A stretch of DNA of 64,000 bases from Enterococcus mundtii (GTDB lineage: Bacteria > Bacillota > Bacilli > Lactobacillales > Enterococcaceae). A model generated the notes under the pieces. The model worked only from the letters and a program-made list of their open reading frames with translations. It did not search any database and was not told where the DNA came from. Of this stretch, positions 34,106 to 44,779 are shown piece by piece. The position numbers were made by a program, and so were the translations under genes. Location: assembly GCF_002813755.1 (NCBI RefSeq), contig NZ_CP018061.1, forward strand, positions 1,478,001 to 1,542,000, in the 5' to 3' direction. Position 1 is the first letter of the stretch; each line of letters begins with the position of its first letter.

Positions 34106-34960
34106 TTACTTCAACAAGCTCATGCCAATTACACCGATGACATACACCAGTGTACCCAAATACACAGAACGTTTCTCTAATACCGTTTTCTTCTCTCTCA
34201 AAAGAATGATACTTCCATAGGTCGCGACAAGCAAACTCATTTGCGAAAACGAGTAAGTAATACCCACACCTAAAGACGCAGATACAACAAATAACGTCGT
34301 ATTAGCGATCACCCAAGAACAACCGGTGATGATATTTCGAGCAATGGCATTGACTTTCAATTGTCTGATCCTCTTCATTGAGATGACCATCCCTCCAACA
34401 AACATGCCGATGGATTGAGGTAGAAAAACTTGTGGTCCATGAATATCAAAATAACTAGTGATTGTTACATATAGCATCAAAAACGCAGATGAAATGCACA
34501 AAAAGACAATGACTTGTTTGGCAATCTTGCCATTATTATTACTTGTTTTCGTTACCAACAATATGCCAACTAAGATGACAGATAAAGCTATGATCGACAT
34601 AATAGCTACAAAGATACTCGTCCATTCTAACAAAAAAATGCCTGAGACTAGCGTAACAAAGGCTAATTGTGTCCCAACAGATATGGGCATGGCTTTTGAT
34701 ACTTCGGCCTTTTCTAATGCGCGGAACTGAAAGTATTGCCCCACCGCCCAAAATGCTCCGGACAAAAAACAAATAATAAATGAAACCGTTTGGTACGTCA
34801 CTTGTTGAGACAAACTAAATATCAAACCAAATAGTAAGGCAGCAATGGTGGTGCCGATCAATTGTTCTTCTGACTTGCCCCCCATGATCTTAGATAATAT
34901 TGGCATCATGCCCCACCCTAATGCTGGGATCAATGCTAAAAATAAATGGTGTATCGCCAT
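34106..34960 (-). CDS. GRP-family sugar transporter (RhaT/GlcU-like)
   Basis: 284 residues from the ATG at 34958-34960 (AGAGGAG six bases ahead). About ten membrane spans in two halves of EamA-like type. The start (ALIPALGWGMMPILSKIMGG) and the middle (SGAFWAVGQYFQFRALE) match the glucose/ribose porter family, which includes Staphylococcus GlcU and Lactobacillus RbsU. It probably moves a hexose or pentose with protons. It lies just downstream of the GH38 gene on the same strand but across a 126-bp gap with a repeat. Confidence 0.85.
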   Translation of the reverse strand: MAIHHLFLALIPALGWGMMPILSKIMGGKSEEQLIGTTIAALLFGLIFSLSQQVTYQTVSFIICFLSGAFWAVGQYFQFRALEKAEVSKAMPISVGTQLAFVTLVSGIFLLEWTSIFVAIMSIIALSVILVGILLVTKTSNNNGKIAKQVIVFLCISSAFLMLYVTITSYFDIHGPQVFLPQSIGMFVGGMVISMKRIRQLKVNAIARNIITGCSWVIANTTLFVVSASLGVGITYSFSQMSLLVATYGSIILLREKKTVLEKRSVYLGTLVYVIGVIGMSLLK

Positions 34961-35030
34961 AATTTCTCCTCTTTCAATTTCACAACTAAAGAAAGACACA
35001 AGTAGTCAACTTGCTGTTCCTAAAACCCGC

Positions 35031-35049
35031 TAAACGGTGTTCCAGAAGC
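35031..35049. repeat. Dispersed intergenic repeat, copy 1
   Basis: TAAACGGTGTTCCAGAAGC. Exactly the same 19 bases occur at 62251-62269, and a close variant at 62370-62388. The flanks also resemble each other. Confidence 0.75.
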
Positions 35050-35086
35050 AACGCCTTGAGAACCAACTTGTGCCTCAATGTATTTT

Positions 35087-37669
35087 TTATTTTGTTAATA
35101 AATAAGTGGCTAAACCATAGCCGTTGATCGATTTTGTCTCTGTCACTTCTTCTTCCAAGGCATTGATACGTGTGTACTTAAATCCTGCAAAAAGCTTCTC
35201 TGGCTCAAGGTAACGTTTTTCTGAAGTGCCATTGAATAATCGAATCACTACACCATCTGAATAATAAGCGTTATGGATCGCACTGACAGCTAATCCTTCT
35301 GCTAAATCTAACGAAATTTGCGTATACGTACGTTCACTCAAAGAAAGTGGTTGGATTCTACTTTGGATCTTATTGTCGATTCGATAAACGAAATAATTCA
35401 AATCTTGCAATTGATACGAAATCGACGGTTGTTCTTTTTCTGCTTTCCATGTCACTAACGTGTTTTCTGAAATATCAGTTGGTGCCATGCGCATAGAAAA
35501 GTCAAAATCGATCCGTTGATTTTCCATTTGAGCAAGCGGTGTGTCCATCATGATATGCCCTTTTTTCGTCGTATCTCCTGAAGCTCGTCCTGGACGATAC
35601 ATCAAATCTGGTTTCCCTAACGAATCCGTTGTGGCTAATACGGTGACATATAAGGAGTCATTGATATATTCGTATTCCTTACTTTGTTCGGTATAAAACA
35701 CTAATGCCTCTTCGGAACTATACGCGATCACTTGTTTTTCAAAAGGTTCGATATTTACTGGCATTTCAGAATATTTTTGTTCCCAATCGTTCATCGACTG
35801 GTTTGTTTTTTCCAAGTAACCAAATTGGATCGCAGAAACGACCTTTTCAATCGATTGATTCAACTTTGTTTTGATGCGAATACGGTGATTTAACACAGAA
35901 TTTCTAAAAGAAAGACTGCCTTGGACCTCTCCCTGTTCCGTTAACTTCAATGTCAGCTGGTAAGCGAAGATTTTCGTTGTTTGACCGGCGATACGTTCTG
36001 CCAATGTATAAGGAAGCGCCAGTTTCCCTTCCAAGATCAAGGTTTCTTCGTCGCCTTTACATGAATCAAACGGCAAAGAGAATGGGTGATCATTAGGTAT
36101 CGGAGAATAATCGTAAGTGTCTCCGGCATTACTATCATCCACGATCGTCAAGAAGTCTTTGATCGTATGATGACCATCTGAAAAGGCAAGTTGTCCCTCT
36201 TCAAAAGTCAAAGAATAGTTACCTTTTGAGATCATCATGCGTGGGGTCATGTCAGGTAGACCAGCCGTAGTCTGTTTGACGAAATCGAAGACTTGATAGC
36301 CTAACCCAGCAAATGAACAATCAACAGCTACTAGTAAAATATAGTATCCTGGCTCTTCGATAAAACGATTGCCGGCTGGGGTTTCTTCCATGATATTTTG
36401 ACGACTAGGTACATAATCCATCGAGATGACAACAGAATCATGGCCCAATACTTCGATTTGATTGACTTTTGAGATGAGTTTTACCACTTTTTTTCCTTTG
36501 AAAGGTGTAACTGAAGTATTCAAAATCAAGAATTGTTGATCCGTCAGCTGTAGTCCTTCAGAAATTCTTTTCAATACTAAGTTTTCGATACTATCACAGA
36601 TTTCTGATACTTCTTTCAAACGATGAGCGATGTCTTGCGAGACACTATCTGACACACAGCCGGCTAGACTGTCATGTGCTTGGCACTCAAATAATTTTTT
36701 CCATGCCTTCATGACTAACCGATTGCTCAAAACGATGCCTAGCTCCTTCGCAATCACGACCATTGGTTCGATTTCTAATGTCAGTTTATTTTCTAATCTG
36801 AAAATCTCACGTTTCAAATCCATCCGGACAGAACCAATCGTTTTGTGTACGCGAGCAAAAACAGGTGCACGAAATTCTCCTTGGTACTCTTCCAGATCTT
36901 TTTGACGAACCAAGTCCATGAACGCTTGATACGTGCTTGTTTGATAGTTATATTTACCGATTTGATTGATTTTATTGATTTTCTCTTCTAAAGATGAGAT
37001 GATGCCTAATTGATCGTTTCCTGTTGGAATCAAGATGTCTGTTTCATCTGCGTAGCTCTTGATAAAATCGATGCCTTTATCTAATCGGCCTTCCACATAA
37101 CTCTTCGTTGGTTCTAGTTGTTGTTGCGCACCATAACCTTGAGGAAAGTTCACCGCATACAATTCATTCTCTCCACTTAGACTTTTCCATTTGAAATATG
37201 GCGATTGGACATGTTCACCTAAGTCGATCCCACGCCAAAAAATAATATTGTCAAACCCCGCCTCGTTTAAAATCGTCGGCATTTGTGCATTGAATCCAAA
37301 TGTATCTGGAAGATAACCAATAGGTAGATACTTCCCATATTTTTTACTTTCAAAAACTCCTACCATTGCATTTCTTAAAATAGATTCCCCTGAGGCAAAA
37401 AACGCATCCGTTTGTGTGAACCAAGGGCCAATAAATAATTGACCCTTCGCAACTAATTCTTTGATCTCTGGTAATTTTTCTGGATATAGTTCCAAGTAAT
37501 CATCTAAGATCGAAAGCTGTCCATCTAATACAAAAGTAGCATTAGGCTGTCTTTTCAGCTCTTCCAAAACATCTGTAAATAACTGATCACTTAAAACGAT
37601 GCAATCCATGGAAGTAAAGTACCATTCTCTATCCCAATGTGTATGATTTACAATGTGTATATTTGTCAT
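35087..37669 (-). CDS. Alpha-mannosidase, GH38 family
   Basis: 860 residues from the ATG at 37667-37669. It starts right after the stop codon of the PTS EIIC gene, with a weak GGGAAG ahead. The GH38 zinc site is seen in HTHWDREW (residues 9-16) and in PDTFGFNAQMP near 122, with a second histidine segment ECQAHDSLAGC near 345. GH38 enzymes of this bacterial group, such as MngB, release mannose from phosphorylated mannosides, for example mannosyl-glycerate phosphate. It is the last gene of the PTS operon, so its substrate is most likely a mannoside imported and phosphorylated by that PTS. The exact sugar is unknown. Confidence 0.93.
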   Translation of the reverse strand: MTNIHIVNHTHWDREWYFTSMDCIVLSDQLFTDVLEELKRQPNATFVLDGQLSILDDYLELYPEKLPEIKELVAKGQLFIGPWFTQTDAFFASGESILRNAMVGVFESKKYGKYLPIGYLPDTFGFNAQMPTILNEAGFDNIIFWRGIDLGEHVQSPYFKWKSLSGENELYAVNFPQGYGAQQQLEPTKSYVEGRLDKGIDFIKSYADETDILIPTGNDQLGIISSLEEKINKINQIGKYNYQTSTYQAFMDLVRQKDLEEYQGEFRAPVFARVHKTIGSVRMDLKREIFRLENKLTLEIEPMVVIAKELGIVLSNRLVMKAWKKLFECQAHDSLAGCVSDSVSQDIAHRLKEVSEICDSIENLVLKRISEGLQLTDQQFLILNTSVTPFKGKKVVKLISKVNQIEVLGHDSVVISMDYVPSRQNIMEETPAGNRFIEEPGYYILLVAVDCSFAGLGYQVFDFVKQTTAGLPDMTPRMMISKGNYSLTFEEGQLAFSDGHHTIKDFLTIVDDSNAGDTYDYSPIPNDHPFSLPFDSCKGDEETLILEGKLALPYTLAERIAGQTTKIFAYQLTLKLTEQGEVQGSLSFRNSVLNHRIRIKTKLNQSIEKVVSAIQFGYLEKTNQSMNDWEQKYSEMPVNIEPFEKQVIAYSSEEALVFYTEQSKEYEYINDSLYVTVLATTDSLGKPDLMYRPGRASGDTTKKGHIMMDTPLAQMENQRIDFDFSMRMAPTDISENTLVTWKAEKEQPSISYQLQDLNYFVYRIDNKIQSRIQPLSLSERTYTQISLDLAEGLAVSAIHNAYYSDGVVIRLFNGTSEKRYLEPEKLFAGFKYTRINALEEEVTETKSINGYGLATYLLTK

Positions 37670-37671
37670 AG

Positions 37672-38781
37672 TTACGCTTCCCATTGCTCTTCCCAAGCAG
37701 CTTCGTCAAATTCTTCTACTGCTGATTCTACTTCTTGTCCAGCATCTTTTGAACGTAGCACGCTAGTTAAGATCGCGATGAACAATGCACCTGTAGCGAT
37801 CGAAAGTACATAGATCGGCCATTTTTCCACTGTGAACCAGCCATAAAACCCTGAGATTGGTGCTGTGTTCACTGCCCCTAAACCAACTGCCATCGCAGAA
37901 CCTAAGGCAGAACCAATCATATTGATTGGGATAACTTTTAATGGATTTTCAACGGCAAATGGGATCGCTCCTTCAGAAATACCGACAAGTCCCATGATCA
38001 CAGCTGATTTTCCAGCTTCTTTTAATTCATTGTTGTATTTATTTTTCGCAAAGATCGTGGCTAATCCTAACCCGATTGGTGGAATGATGATGGCCACTTG
38101 TGCTGCAGTATTTGGTGCATAAACATTACTAGTCAATAGTGCCATTGCTGTTGTCACCGCCGCTTTATTGACTGGTCCACCTAAGTCAAAACCAACCATT
38201 GCGCCAACGACTGCTGCCATAACGATGGCATTTCCACCACTTAAACCGTTCAACCATGATTCTAACCCAACGTTCAATGCTGCAAATGGCGTACCGATCA
38301 CATAATTGACTAATAGAACGGTGATCAATGTACCTAAAACTGGTACTAGAAATACTGGTACAACTGATGCCATTGATTTTGGCAATTTGATTTTGTTTTT
38401 GATCAACAAGCAAGCATAACCAGCGATCAAACCAGAAACGATTGCGCCTAAAAAGCCTGCATTGATATCTTTCACTAACATCCCGCCAACTAAACCAGGA
38501 GCAATCCCTAGTTTATCTGAGATCGAATAGGCAATAAATGCGGAAATCACTGGGAACATCAAACCAAGTGCTGTGCCACCGAAACCATCTAAACTATGCA
38601 ATAAACGAATGATCGCATTCCCACTCTCGCCATGAGAACCGTCCCAAATATCCACAATTCCGTAAAATGAACCACCCACACGAGAAATGGCCATGATTAC
38701 TGCTCCGGCGATCACTAACGGTATCATATAAGATATTCCTGTTAAAACATGATTTTTGATTTCACTTGCTATTTTTTTCAT
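37672..38781 (-). CDS. PTS fructose/mannosyl-glycerate family EIIC permease
   Basis: 369 residues with about ten membrane spans. Family signatures are TGISYMIPLVIAGAVIMAIS near the start and NPLKVIP with the GGPVNKAA segment typical of the fructose-family EIIC. It has no fused IIA or IIB domain, unlike MngA and FruA. It ends in an acidic tail (EVESAVEEFDEAAWEEQWEA). With the separate IIB and IIA genes upstream it forms a complete phosphotransferase permease. Confidence 0.92.
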   Translation of the reverse strand: MKKIASEIKNHVLTGISYMIPLVIAGAVIMAISRVGGSFYGIVDIWDGSHGESGNAIIRLLHSLDGFGGTALGLMFPVISAFIAYSISDKLGIAPGLVGGMLVKDINAGFLGAIVSGLIAGYACLLIKNKIKLPKSMASVVPVFLVPVLGTLITVLLVNYVIGTPFAALNVGLESWLNGLSGGNAIVMAAVVGAMVGFDLGGPVNKAAVTTAMALLTSNVYAPNTAAQVAIIIPPIGLGLATIFAKNKYNNELKEAGKSAVIMGLVGISEGAIPFAVENPLKVIPINMIGSALGSAMAVGLGAVNTAPISGFYGWFTVEKWPIYVLSIATGALFIAILTSVLRSKDAGQEVESAVEEFDEAAWEEQWEA

Positions 38782-38808
38782 TTACTTTCTCCCCCACTGA
38801 TTAATTGA

Positions 38809-39123
38809 TTAGTCGATCATTCCTAAAGCTTCTTCGATGACTTTTTCGGCATTCTTGATTGGTGCGGCAACTGGCACTTTTAAGATCGTTTTGCCTTTGA
38901 AACGCTCTTCATTTCTCACTTTTGTATCTACTGCAAAAATAACGACTTCGCCAATCTTGCAATCTTTTTCAGTCAACTCATTTTCGATACCTGTTGCTCC
39001 TTGTGTTTCAACTTTGATCAAATCTCCACGTTTTGCTGCTGCTTTCTTTAGTGCTTGAGCTGCCATATACGTATGAGCGACCCCTGTAGCACAAGCTGTA
39101 ACTGCGATAATTTTTCTTTTCAT
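38809..39123 (-). CDS. PTS fructose-family EIIB
   Basis: 104 residues. The phosphorylated cysteine is Cys11 in TACATGVAHTYMAA, the diagnostic fructose-type IIB motif. It accepts phosphate from EIIA and hands it to the sugar bound by EIIC. It lies 27 bp before the EIIC gene and 23 bp after the EIIA gene on the same strand. Confidence 0.94.
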   Translation of the reverse strand: MKRKIIAVTACATGVAHTYMAAQALKKAAAKRGDLIKVETQGATGIENELTEKDCKIGEVVIFAVDTKVRNEERFKGKTILKVPVAAPIKNAEKVIEEALGMID

Positions 39124-39146
39124 CTCTTTTTCCTCTTTTCATTTGT

Positions 39147-39596
39147 TTATTCGCTTAATAGTTTCGCGATTTGTTGTTTATCTGTCTCAGTTTTTAACTG
39201 TGCCGTAATGTCATCATCCATTAATTTCATCGCAATTTCAGATAAGATTCTTAGATGGGTATCCCCTTTTTGTGACTCTGGGATCGCCAATAAAATGACC
39301 ACAAAAACTGGTTCTTCATCTAACGATTGCCAATCGATTGGTTGTTTCAATCGTGCAAAAACAATTGCTGGCTCACTGACTGCTTCACTTTTCCCATGAG
39401 GAATGGCAATATTGTTCCCAATGCCTGTCGTCGAATGTTCTTCTCTTTCTAATACAGACTGGATATAAGCTTCTTTATTGTTGACTAAGCCGTTATTCGT
39501 TAAAACTTCCCCTAATTGACGAATCGTTTCTTCTTTGGTTGTACTCTCCATATCTAAAAAAATATGATTAGAAGGTAGTAAAGTTGCAATGCTCAT
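39147..39596 (-). CDS. PTS fructose/mannitol-family EIIA
   Basis: 149 residues. The active-site histidine is His67 in GIGNNIAIPHGKSEAV. It receives phosphate from HPr. It starts two bases after the stop of the regulator gene, so the whole set is one operon: regulator, IIA, IIB, IIC, GH38. Confidence 0.94.
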   Translation of the reverse strand: MSIATLLPSNHIFLDMESTTKEETIRQLGEVLTNNGLVNNKEAYIQSVLEREEHSTTGIGNNIAIPHGKSEAVSEPAIVFARLKQPIDWQSLDEEPVFVVILLAIPESQKGDTHLRILSEIAMKLMDDDITAQLKTETDKQQIAKLLSE

Positions 39597-39597
39597 A

Positions 39598-41505
39598 TTA
39601 AAATTCCTCTTTCAAATAGTTTTTGATCTCATTTTTTGTTCCTTTTAGCAAATGTTTTTTTTCACCAGATTCGATGATCTCTAGCATGACATCATAGACT
39701 TCTTCCAGCTCTTGTGCTGTTTCATCTTTGATACAGATGAAAAATAAATATTTGACTTTCGTTTCTCCCCACATCAATTCATTAGCTAAGCGTAAAAAGA
39801 CGATCGCCGATTTTTTAACGTATTTAGGGGCCCCGTGTGGTGTTGCAAATTTTCCAAAAGAGGTAAAAGAAAGCTGTTCTCTTTCTAAAGAAGAAGAGAT
39901 GATTTTTTCTTCTGCGTATCCTTTTTCAATCAATTGTTGTCCAACGAATTGAATCACTTCCTGATAGTCTGAGAATGAATGATCCAAAAAGATCAATTCC
40001 TCTTTGATCAAGTCCGCAAAGTGATTCGTTGGCTTGATGGTATTATTTTGAGCATCCTTTAAAAAACGCTCAATTTTTTGACGTTCTGATTTGTTGAGAA
40101 CCGGTGAAACATTGATCGTTGGTATCGTCTCTAGGTTCAAGTTGACAGTCGATATCACCAGATCTTCATTGATCGATGTCTGCATCAACTCTTGGATTGA
40201 AAGTATCCTAGAAATTTCGATCTTCTCATAATTTCTACGAAGTCGGGCAGCCAAGAGTTGTGATGTGCCTTTGCCACTGCTACAAACAAGTAATACACTG
40301 ACTTTCTTCTGATATTTTTCTTCTTTTTGCTCTTTCATTGCTTGGATATGGACAGCAAGAAAAGCGACTTCATCTTCTGGGACGTTGATCACAAAATCTT
40401 GGCTCAAGGCATTAGCTAATTGGATCGCTTCTGTAAACGCCACAGGAAAGTTTTTCTTCACATCTTGTAAAAAAGGATTATGGATCAACAGTCCTTTTTT
40501 GATACGCAAGACTGCTTCTTTGATGTGTGTAACTAATCCTAAAATGATACTTTCATTGTAAAGGGTTACATTTTCGTGAATCAATTGTCGAATGCGTTCA
40601 TCTGTTACTTCTTGCATTTGCTTCGTTTGTTCAAGCAACGTATCACCTTCTAAGTGTAAGAGAATATAACGGACTTCAGAAGAAGGTAATGTCAATGAGA
40701 AAGTTTTTTCTAGTTTTAGAATGAATAAATCAAATGGTTTATTTTCTCTGACTTTTCCAAATACTCCTTCACTTTCTAAATAGTTATCCTCTCTTACGCG
40801 ATCAATCATGATCAACAGATGGAGCAATAATGAATGATAGGTCGTATCATTCAACCTTATTTGTGCATCTTTTAGATATTCCTGCAACATTGTATCAACT
40901 AATGTGATATTCTTCATGTCGATGAAATCATTGACAAAAGGAGGAATACCTTGGATCGAGTGTAGATATAGTTGGTTCTTTTTGGTGATTTTCCAATTAC
41001 TACCCCAAAAATAGTAAATCAGATCAAAGGCTAAGCGTCTTTTTTCTTGCTCTGATAAGTTTAGAAATGAACCTTTACCAGGCAGTCGATCGATGCTAAC
41101 GTTGAAATGGCGGAAAATCTCATGGACTTGGATCATATCACCTTCTAATGTCGATTTGCTTATAAATAGTGTATCTTGTAGTTCTTGGCGAGTGAAATAG
41201 GTCTTTTTTTTCAAGAGTTCAAAACAGAGGAATTGAATACGTTCTTTTTTAGAAGCTGGAACTGTTACCATGTTCGTTGTATCGATCTGATTTAATATTT
41301 CGTTTGGATCACCGTTGATCGAGACACCGACTCGTGGTTTTCTAATTAGTTCGATGGTTGTTCCGCTAAATAGCTCATCGATCAATTTTAGTGATTGTGA
41401 AACTGTTTTATTCGATAAATTCATGTGTTTTGCTATTTTTGTGACCGTCGTATGTTCGTTCATCAAAATATATTGAATGATTGCTTTTTCCCGTTCCTTG
41501 ATCAT
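39598..41505 (-). CDS. PRD-containing transcriptional activator (BglG/MtlR family) with PTS domains
   Basis: 635 residues from the ATG at 41503-41505. In order: N-terminal helix-turn-helix domains (TVTKIAKHMNLSNKTVSQSLKLID, then a second at 85-150), two PTS regulation domains (about 180-385, with His in HLLIMIDRVREDN and HIKEAV), a IIB-like domain with cysteine in VSVLLVCSSGKGTSQ near 405, and a C-terminal IIA-like domain with His in FATPHGAPKYV near 555. Its activity is set by phosphorylation from HPr and from the cognate EII. It heads the operon that encodes its own PTS. Confidence 0.93.
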   Translation of the reverse strand: MIKEREKAIIQYILMNEHTTVTKIAKHMNLSNKTVSQSLKLIDELFSGTTIELIRKPRVGVSINGDPNEILNQIDTTNMVTVPASKKERIQFLCFELLKKKTYFTRQELQDTLFISKSTLEGDMIQVHEIFRHFNVSIDRLPGKGSFLNLSEQEKRRLAFDLIYYFWGSNWKITKKNQLYLHSIQGIPPFVNDFIDMKNITLVDTMLQEYLKDAQIRLNDTTYHSLLLHLLIMIDRVREDNYLESEGVFGKVRENKPFDLFILKLEKTFSLTLPSSEVRYILLHLEGDTLLEQTKQMQEVTDERIRQLIHENVTLYNESIILGLVTHIKEAVLRIKKGLLIHNPFLQDVKKNFPVAFTEAIQLANALSQDFVINVPEDEVAFLAVHIQAMKEQKEEKYQKKVSVLLVCSSGKGTSQLLAARLRRNYEKIEISRILSIQELMQTSINEDLVISTVNLNLETIPTINVSPVLNKSERQKIERFLKDAQNNTIKPTNHFADLIKEELIFLDHSFSDYQEVIQFVGQQLIEKGYAEEKIISSSLEREQLSFTSFGKFATPHGAPKYVKKSAIVFLRLANELMWGETKVKYLFFICIKDETAQELEEVYDVMLEIIESGEKKHLLKGTKNEIKNYLKEEF

Positions 41506-41532
41506 CACACTATCACCTCATCTACATTTTCT

Positions 41533-41561
41533 ATCTTAGCTTGTCTGCCGTTTTATGAAAA
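41533..41561 (-). promoter_or_regulatory. Possible promoter of the mannoside PTS operon
   Basis: TTTTCA, 17 bp, TAAGAT, 28 bp upstream of the regulator start. The hexamers are weak matches, as expected for an activated promoter. The rest of 41562-41693 shows nothing clear. Confidence 0.35.
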
Positions 41562-41693
41562 CACTTACTTTTACCGTTTTGAATACAGTAAATCATAGGT
41601 TTAGTCGCTAACTTGACTACGCCATTCATTTTTTAGTTTCTGTTTCTTCAATGAACCAACTAATTGTTTATTAAAGTATAGACGAAAAAAAAT

Positions 41694-41741
41694 ACCTGTC
41701 AAAGTGCAGACTATCAGTAATAGTCCACTACTTTGACAGGT
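41694..41741 (-). terminator. Intrinsic terminator of clpB
   Basis: ACCTGTCAAAGT and ACTTTGACAGGT form a 12-bp stem, extended by an inner GACTAT / ATAGTC stem. Eight T follow on the minus strand. It lies 49 bp beyond the clpB stop. Confidence 0.88.
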
Positions 41742-41789
41742 AATGATTTCCGCTTCTGTCATGTATAATGGTGATACAAGCGCTTCTTA

Positions 41790-44399
41790 TTATTCGTCTT
41801 CGGGTAAGTTTTCAGTTGCGAATGCCAAGTGGTGATCAAACAAAGTGATCGTTACTTTCGATTTTGGCATGATCTTGCCAGCTACGATTTCTTTAGCCAA
41901 CGGCGTTTCAACTTCTTTTGTAATGAATCGTTTCAATGGGCGTGCCCCATATGCAGGCTCATACGCATTTTCTGCAATCCATGTTTTTGCTTCGTCACTG
42001 ATTTCCAAGATGATTTCTTGATTTTCTAAACGATGTGCCAAATGAGAAACCATCTTGTCAACGATCCCTTTGACATTGTTTAGGCTTAATGGTGTAAATA
42101 GAATCGTGTCATCAATACGATTCAAAAATTCTGGTTTGAAATGACCACGAAGGATCGTTCTCACTTGTTCTTCGACTTCTTCTGGAATTGTACCTTCCGC
42201 GGTGACACCTTCTAACAATAATTGAGAACCGATATTGCTTGTCATGATCATCACCGTGTTTTTAAAGTCAACAAGACGACCTTTGGAATCCGTCAAACGA
42301 CCATCGTCTAATACTTGTAATAAAATATTGAAGACATCTGGATGTGCCTTTTCAATTTCATCGAGCAAAACGATCGTATATGGATTTCGTCGCACAGCCT
42401 CTGTTAGCTGTCCACCTTCTTCGTAGCCAATGTAACCAGGAGGTGCACCAACTAAACGAGAAACCGCATGTTTTTCCATATATTCACTCATGTCGATCCG
42501 CACCATATGCTCTTCAGAATCAAACAAGTTTTCTGCTAAAGCTTTTGCCAGTTCTGTTTTACCGACACCAGTTGGTCCTAAGAATAAGAATGAACCTAAT
42601 GGTCGGTTTGGATCTTGTAATCCTGCACGAGAACGAATGACCGCATCACTCACTGCGTCTACCGCTTCATCTTGCCCAATGACACGTTTATGAAGTGTTT
42701 CATTCAACTTGATTAGTTTTTCTCGTTCACCTTCCACGAGTTTCGTTACTGGAATCCCTGTTAAACGACCTACAACTTGAGCAATCTCATTTTCAGTGAC
42801 AGATTCTTGTACCATCTTGATGTCACTGTCTTTTGTTTTGGCTTCTAGTTCTGCTAATTCTTTCTCTAATTGTGGAATCGTACCATGACGTAAAACAGCG
42901 GCACGCTCAAGATCATAATTGTTTTCTGCGTCTTCTAATTCATGTTTTGCCTTATCGATTTCTGCACGTTTAGAAGATACGGTATTTACTTCTTCTTTTT
43001 CAGTTTCCCACTGCATCTTCATCGCATTGGCTTCTTCTCGAAGATCGGCTAGTTCTTCTTGTAAGTTCTTCAAACGTTTTTTACTTGCATCATCAGATTC
43101 TTTCTTCAAGGCTGCTTCTTCGATTTCCAACTGCATCAAACGACGAGTCACTTGATCTAATTCCGTTGGCATGGAATTCATTTCTACTCGAATCGTCGCA
43201 CTTGCTTCATCGATCAAATCAATGGCTTTATCAGGTAAAAAGCGATCTGTGATATAGCGATCGGATAATGTAGCTGCCGCAACCAGAGCATTATCGTGAA
43301 TATTGACGCTATGGTGAATCTCAAAACGTTCTTTCAACCCCCGCAGAATACTGATCGTATCTTCAACAGTTGGTTCCTTCACTAATACTTTTTGGAAACG
43401 TCGCTCTAACGCCTTGTCTTTTTCCATGTATTGGCGGTATTCATCTAAAGTAGTCGCACCGATCAAATGTAGTTCACCACGAGCTAACATCGGTTTAAGC
43501 AAGTTACCGGCATCCATACTACCTTCCGTTTTTCCTGCACCGACGATGTTGTGGATCTCATCGATGAACAAGATGATCCGCCCATCGCTTTTCTTCACTT
43601 CTTTCAAGACTGCTTTTAAGCGTTCTTCAAACTCTCCACGGAATTTTGCTCCGGCAATCAAGGCACCCATATCTAAAGAAAAAATGGTTTTATCTTTTAA
43701 GTTTTCTGGTACATCTTTACGGACGATTCGTTGCGCTAATCCTTCAACGATCGCTGTTTTACCCACACCAGGTTCCCCGATCAACACAGGGTTGTTTTTA
43801 GTTTTACGTGACAAGATCCGAATCACATCACGAATTTCTTCATCTCGGCCAATGATCGGGTCCATTTTGCCACTACGGACTTGTTGGACGAGATCGACAC
43901 CATATTTTTCTAACGCTTTATATTGTTCTTCTTGATTTTTAGAGGTCACACGCTCTCCTCCCCTCATGTCTTCGATATTTTTACGCAATTCTTTTTCATT
44001 CAGTCCCTGTTTGGTCAAATAAACCGTCAGTGGATAATTTTTTAATTTCATTAAAGCTAATAGCACGATCTCAGTGGATAAGAATTCATCGCCAAAACTT
44101 TCTCTCAATTGATCCGCTTCGTTCAATAAATGAAAAAGATTTTGACTAAGATTTTGTCCATATTGGACATTGCTGCCTGAGACTGTTGGATATTCATCTA
44201 ACACTCGATCAATCTCTTGTTCAAAGGCATCTGCATCAATGCCTGCATCTGTATATAGATTACGGCCAAAATGATTTGGCTGTAAAAAGATCTTCCATAA
44301 ATGAACGATGTCTATTTCTTGATGTTTTCTTGTCATCGCTACTTGTTGTGCTTCTGCAATCGCTTCTTGGAGCGTAGTTGTCATTTTTTCACTATTCAT
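41790..44399 (-). CDS. clpB: ATP-dependent chaperone ClpB
   Basis: 869 residues, full length. N-terminal Clp-N repeats (1-150), first AAA+ module with Walker [10 protein letters not shown] and Walker [10 protein letters not shown], the long coiled-coil middle domain (about 400-525) that marks ClpB, and a second AAA+ module with GPTGVGKTE and [13 protein letters not shown]. It pulls proteins out of aggregates together with DnaK. GGAGGG lies six bases before the ATG. It is under a promoter overlapped by a CtsR-like operator. Confidence 0.97.
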   Translation of the reverse strand: MNSEKMTTTLQEAIAEAQQVAMTRKHQEIDIVHLWKIFLQPNHFGRNLYTDAGIDADAFEQEIDRVLDEYPTVSGSNVQYGQNLSQNLFHLLNEADQLRESFGDEFLSTEIVLLALMKLKNYPLTVYLTKQGLNEKELRKNIEDMRGGERVTSKNQEEQYKALEKYGVDLVQQVRSGKMDPIIGRDEEIRDVIRILSRKTKNNPVLIGEPGVGKTAIVEGLAQRIVRKDVPENLKDKTIFSLDMGALIAGAKFRGEFEERLKAVLKEVKKSDGRIILFIDEIHNIVGAGKTEGSMDAGNLLKPMLARGELHLIGATTLDEYRQYMEKDKALERRFQKVLVKEPTVEDTISILRGLKERFEIHHSVNIHDNALVAAATLSDRYITDRFLPDKAIDLIDEASATIRVEMNSMPTELDQVTRRLMQLEIEEAALKKESDDASKKRLKNLQEELADLREEANAMKMQWETEKEEVNTVSSKRAEIDKAKHELEDAENNYDLERAAVLRHGTIPQLEKELAELEAKTKDSDIKMVQESVTENEIAQVVGRLTGIPVTKLVEGEREKLIKLNETLHKRVIGQDEAVDAVSDAVIRSRAGLQDPNRPLGSFLFLGPTGVGKTELAKALAENLFDSEEHMVRIDMSEYMEKHAVSRLVGAPPGYIGYEEGGQLTEAVRRNPYTIVLLDEIEKAHPDVFNILLQVLDDGRLTDSKGRLVDFKNTVMIMTSNIGSQLLLEGVTAEGTIPEEVEEQVRTILRGHFKPEFLNRIDDTILFTPLSLNNVKGIVDKMVSHLAHRLENQEIILEISDEAKTWIAENAYEPAYGARPLKRFITKEVETPLAKEIVAGKIMPKSKVTITLFDHHLAFATENLPEDE

Positions 44400-44506
44400 A
44401 TATTTCCCTCCTGTAGTAGAAGTTGTTTGGTCAAAGTCAACTATATCTTTCTCTAGCGTCTATAACATCCGTCTAAAGTCTCGTTTTCTTTAACCTTTAC
44501 ATGATT

Positions 44507-44536
44507 ATTATACTCATTTGGTCAGCTTTGGTCAAA
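44507..44536 (-). promoter_or_regulatory. clpB promoter overlapped by a CtsR operator
   Basis: On the minus strand TTGACC (44530-44535), 17 bp, TATAAT (44507-44512). On the plus strand GGTCAGC-TTT-GGTCAAA (44520-44536) is the tandem heptad of the CtsR box and covers the minus-35. A lone GGTCAAA lies at 44429-44435 in the leader. Confidence 0.8.
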
Positions 44537-44641
44537 GATTATACTCAGGATTATCAAAAAAATTTGAGACAAAAGTGACAGTAAATGTTGTCTGTCACTC
44601 TATACCAAATAAACGGCAAAAAAAAGAAACCTCTATAAAAT

Positions 44642-44693
44642 TAGGGCAACAACCACAGTCATTTACAGAACGATTCCGTGGTTGTTACCCTTC
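44642..44693 (-). terminator. Intrinsic terminator of the GrdB-like/PTS operon
   Basis: GGGTAACAACCAC and GTGGTTGTTGCCC (minus strand) form a 13-bp stem with a 20-odd-nt loop, followed by TAATTTT. It lies 87 bp past the stop at 44780. Confidence 0.6.
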
Positions 44694-44779
44694 ATTCTAG
44701 AGGCTGGTTATATTCCGACCTAGAGGTATTTATTTCTGATGATTGCTTAGCACAAACTAGTTGATTCATCAAAATCAAG